A stretch of DNA of 32,554 bases, from assembly GCA_910578585.1 (NCBI GenBank), contig CAJTRG010000016.1, positions 1-32,554 on the forward strand, written 5' to 3'. Positions 32,201-32,554 of this stretch are shown here, in pieces. The position numbers were made by a program, and so were the translations under genes. Numbering within the stretch: the stretch's first letter is position 1; every line of letters starts with the position of its first letter. The notes under the pieces were generated by a model. It was not told the DNA's origin and did not search any database. It saw only the letters and a program-made list of their open reading frames with translations. This stretch comes from an uncultured Mailhella sp. (GTDB taxonomy: Bacteria; Desulfobacterota; Desulfovibrionia; Desulfovibrionales; Desulfovibrionaceae).

Positions 32201-32243
32201 ATATTTTTACTATACATTTTTAGAGGTATTCCTAAATTATATA

Positions 32244-32280
32244 GCAAAACCGTTATGAACAATGTCCATAACGGTTTTGC
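32244..32280. repeat. ACCGTTA hairpin, second copy, next to the IS element
   Basis: GCAAAACCGTTATG pairs perfectly with CATAACGGTTTTGC over 14 bp. The sequence TAACGGTTTTGC-TTTAG on the right is shared with 7871-7890, where it runs straight into a G-rich hairpin. Here it stops at the IS630-type element. Confidence 0.7.
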
Positions 32281-32285
32281 ATTTA

Positions 32286-32554
32286 GAGCATTTCCGAAAA
32301 AGGTTAAGAATAATACCCGCAAGATTTAAACCAATTTTTAGCGTCAAGGGGTGTAATTTTTTCAAAAGCGATTTTGATTGCTTCTTCAAGTTGTTGCGAT
32401 GTTCTTGCTTCAATTTTACGAAGAACGGCCTTTATTTTACTCCACATTTTTTCAATAGGATTAAGGTCTGGGCTGTAGGGGGGTAAATATAAAACCTGGG
32501 CTCCGCGCTCTTCAATAGATTTTGTAATACGTGGGCTTTTGTGAGCAGACAAAT
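32286..32554 (-). mobile_element. IS630-family insertion sequence, 3' part only
   Basis: The transposase reading frame plus a short non-coding end. The likely element edge is after the TA at 32284-32285, since this family inserts at TA. The terminal repeat (beginning GAGCATTTCCG) cannot be checked because the other end lies outside the window. Confidence 0.6.
32304..32554 (-). CDS. IS630-family transposase, C-terminal part
   Basis: Partial: the frame enters from beyond the window end. The visible 83 or so residues are the end of the DDE domain: LSAHKSP (after the second catalytic Asp in related proteins), LPPYSPDLNPIEKMWSKIK with the catalytic Glu, and a short C-terminal NWFKSCGYYS. The TTG at 32552 is an internal codon rather than a start. 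The Glu motif is intact and the visible part has no frameshift, so the element may be active. Confidence 0.88.
   Translation of the reverse strand, partial: LSAHKSPRITKSIEERGAQVLYLPPYSPDLNPIEKMWSKIKAVLRKIEARTSQQLEEAIKIAFEKITPLDAKNWFKSCGYYS

Overview
The window looks like chromosomal DNA of an AT-rich, flagellated, anaerobic Gram-negative bacterium. The most likely placement is the Desulfovibrio/Lawsonia/Bilophila group (Desulfovibrionaceae). This rests on gene content: an anaerobic cobalt-early corrin pathway with CbiD, CbiG and fused CbiET, a flagellar flgB-flgC-fliE-fliF block, an autotransporter remnant, and a stand-alone DUF2156 protein. The taxonomic call is inference; no rRNA or other marker is present.

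Layout. (1) 1-433: gene-free, filled with nested palindromic repeats and one terminator. (2) 434-6065, minus strand: a tight run of an MprF-type membrane flippase, lplA, hisD, purC, fabI and a 26-residue membrane peptide that is easy to miss, read from a candidate promoter at 6093-6121. (3) 6223-7704, plus strand: a secreted Gln/Glu-rich protein and a PHP-family phosphoesterase. (4) 7705-8050: a repeat-filled convergent gap. (5) 8051-16127, minus strand: gltX, a DUF2156 protein and a MATE exporter; lysA and ilvC; a membrane-anchored metallophosphoesterase and an unrecognised 139-residue protein. (6) 16350-17142: a decayed autotransporter, then a structured non-coding stretch and tRNA-Arg(CCG) on the minus strand. 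(7) 17710-28215, plus strand: a seven-gene cobalamin operon, cbiL-cbiC-cbiD-cbiET-cbiFGH-cbiA-cobD::cbiP, with touching or overlapping genes and three multi-domain fusions. (8) 28279-31471, minus strand: flgB-flgC-fliE-fliF plus a 70-residue protein that repeats the FliF C-terminal tail. (9) 31692-32126: a YbgC-type thioesterase. (10) The 3' part of an IS630-type transposase runs off the window end.

How the genes work together. The cob operon covers most corrin-ring methylations, ring contraction, C-1/C-15 tailoring, the a,c and b,d,e,g amidations, and synthesis of aminopropanol phosphate. The precorrin-6A reductase (CbiJ/CobK), the chelatase, SUMT, CbiB and the nucleotide-loop genes are not in the window. 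The flagellar block makes rod, rod-MS-ring adaptor and MS ring, but stops after fliF with no fliG.

The three least explained signals are: the FliF-tail mini-protein next to fliF; a family of G-rich hairpins whose stems co-vary between copies and that carry a 111-nt structured insert at the same relative place in two loci; and the unusual fusions in the cobalamin operon.
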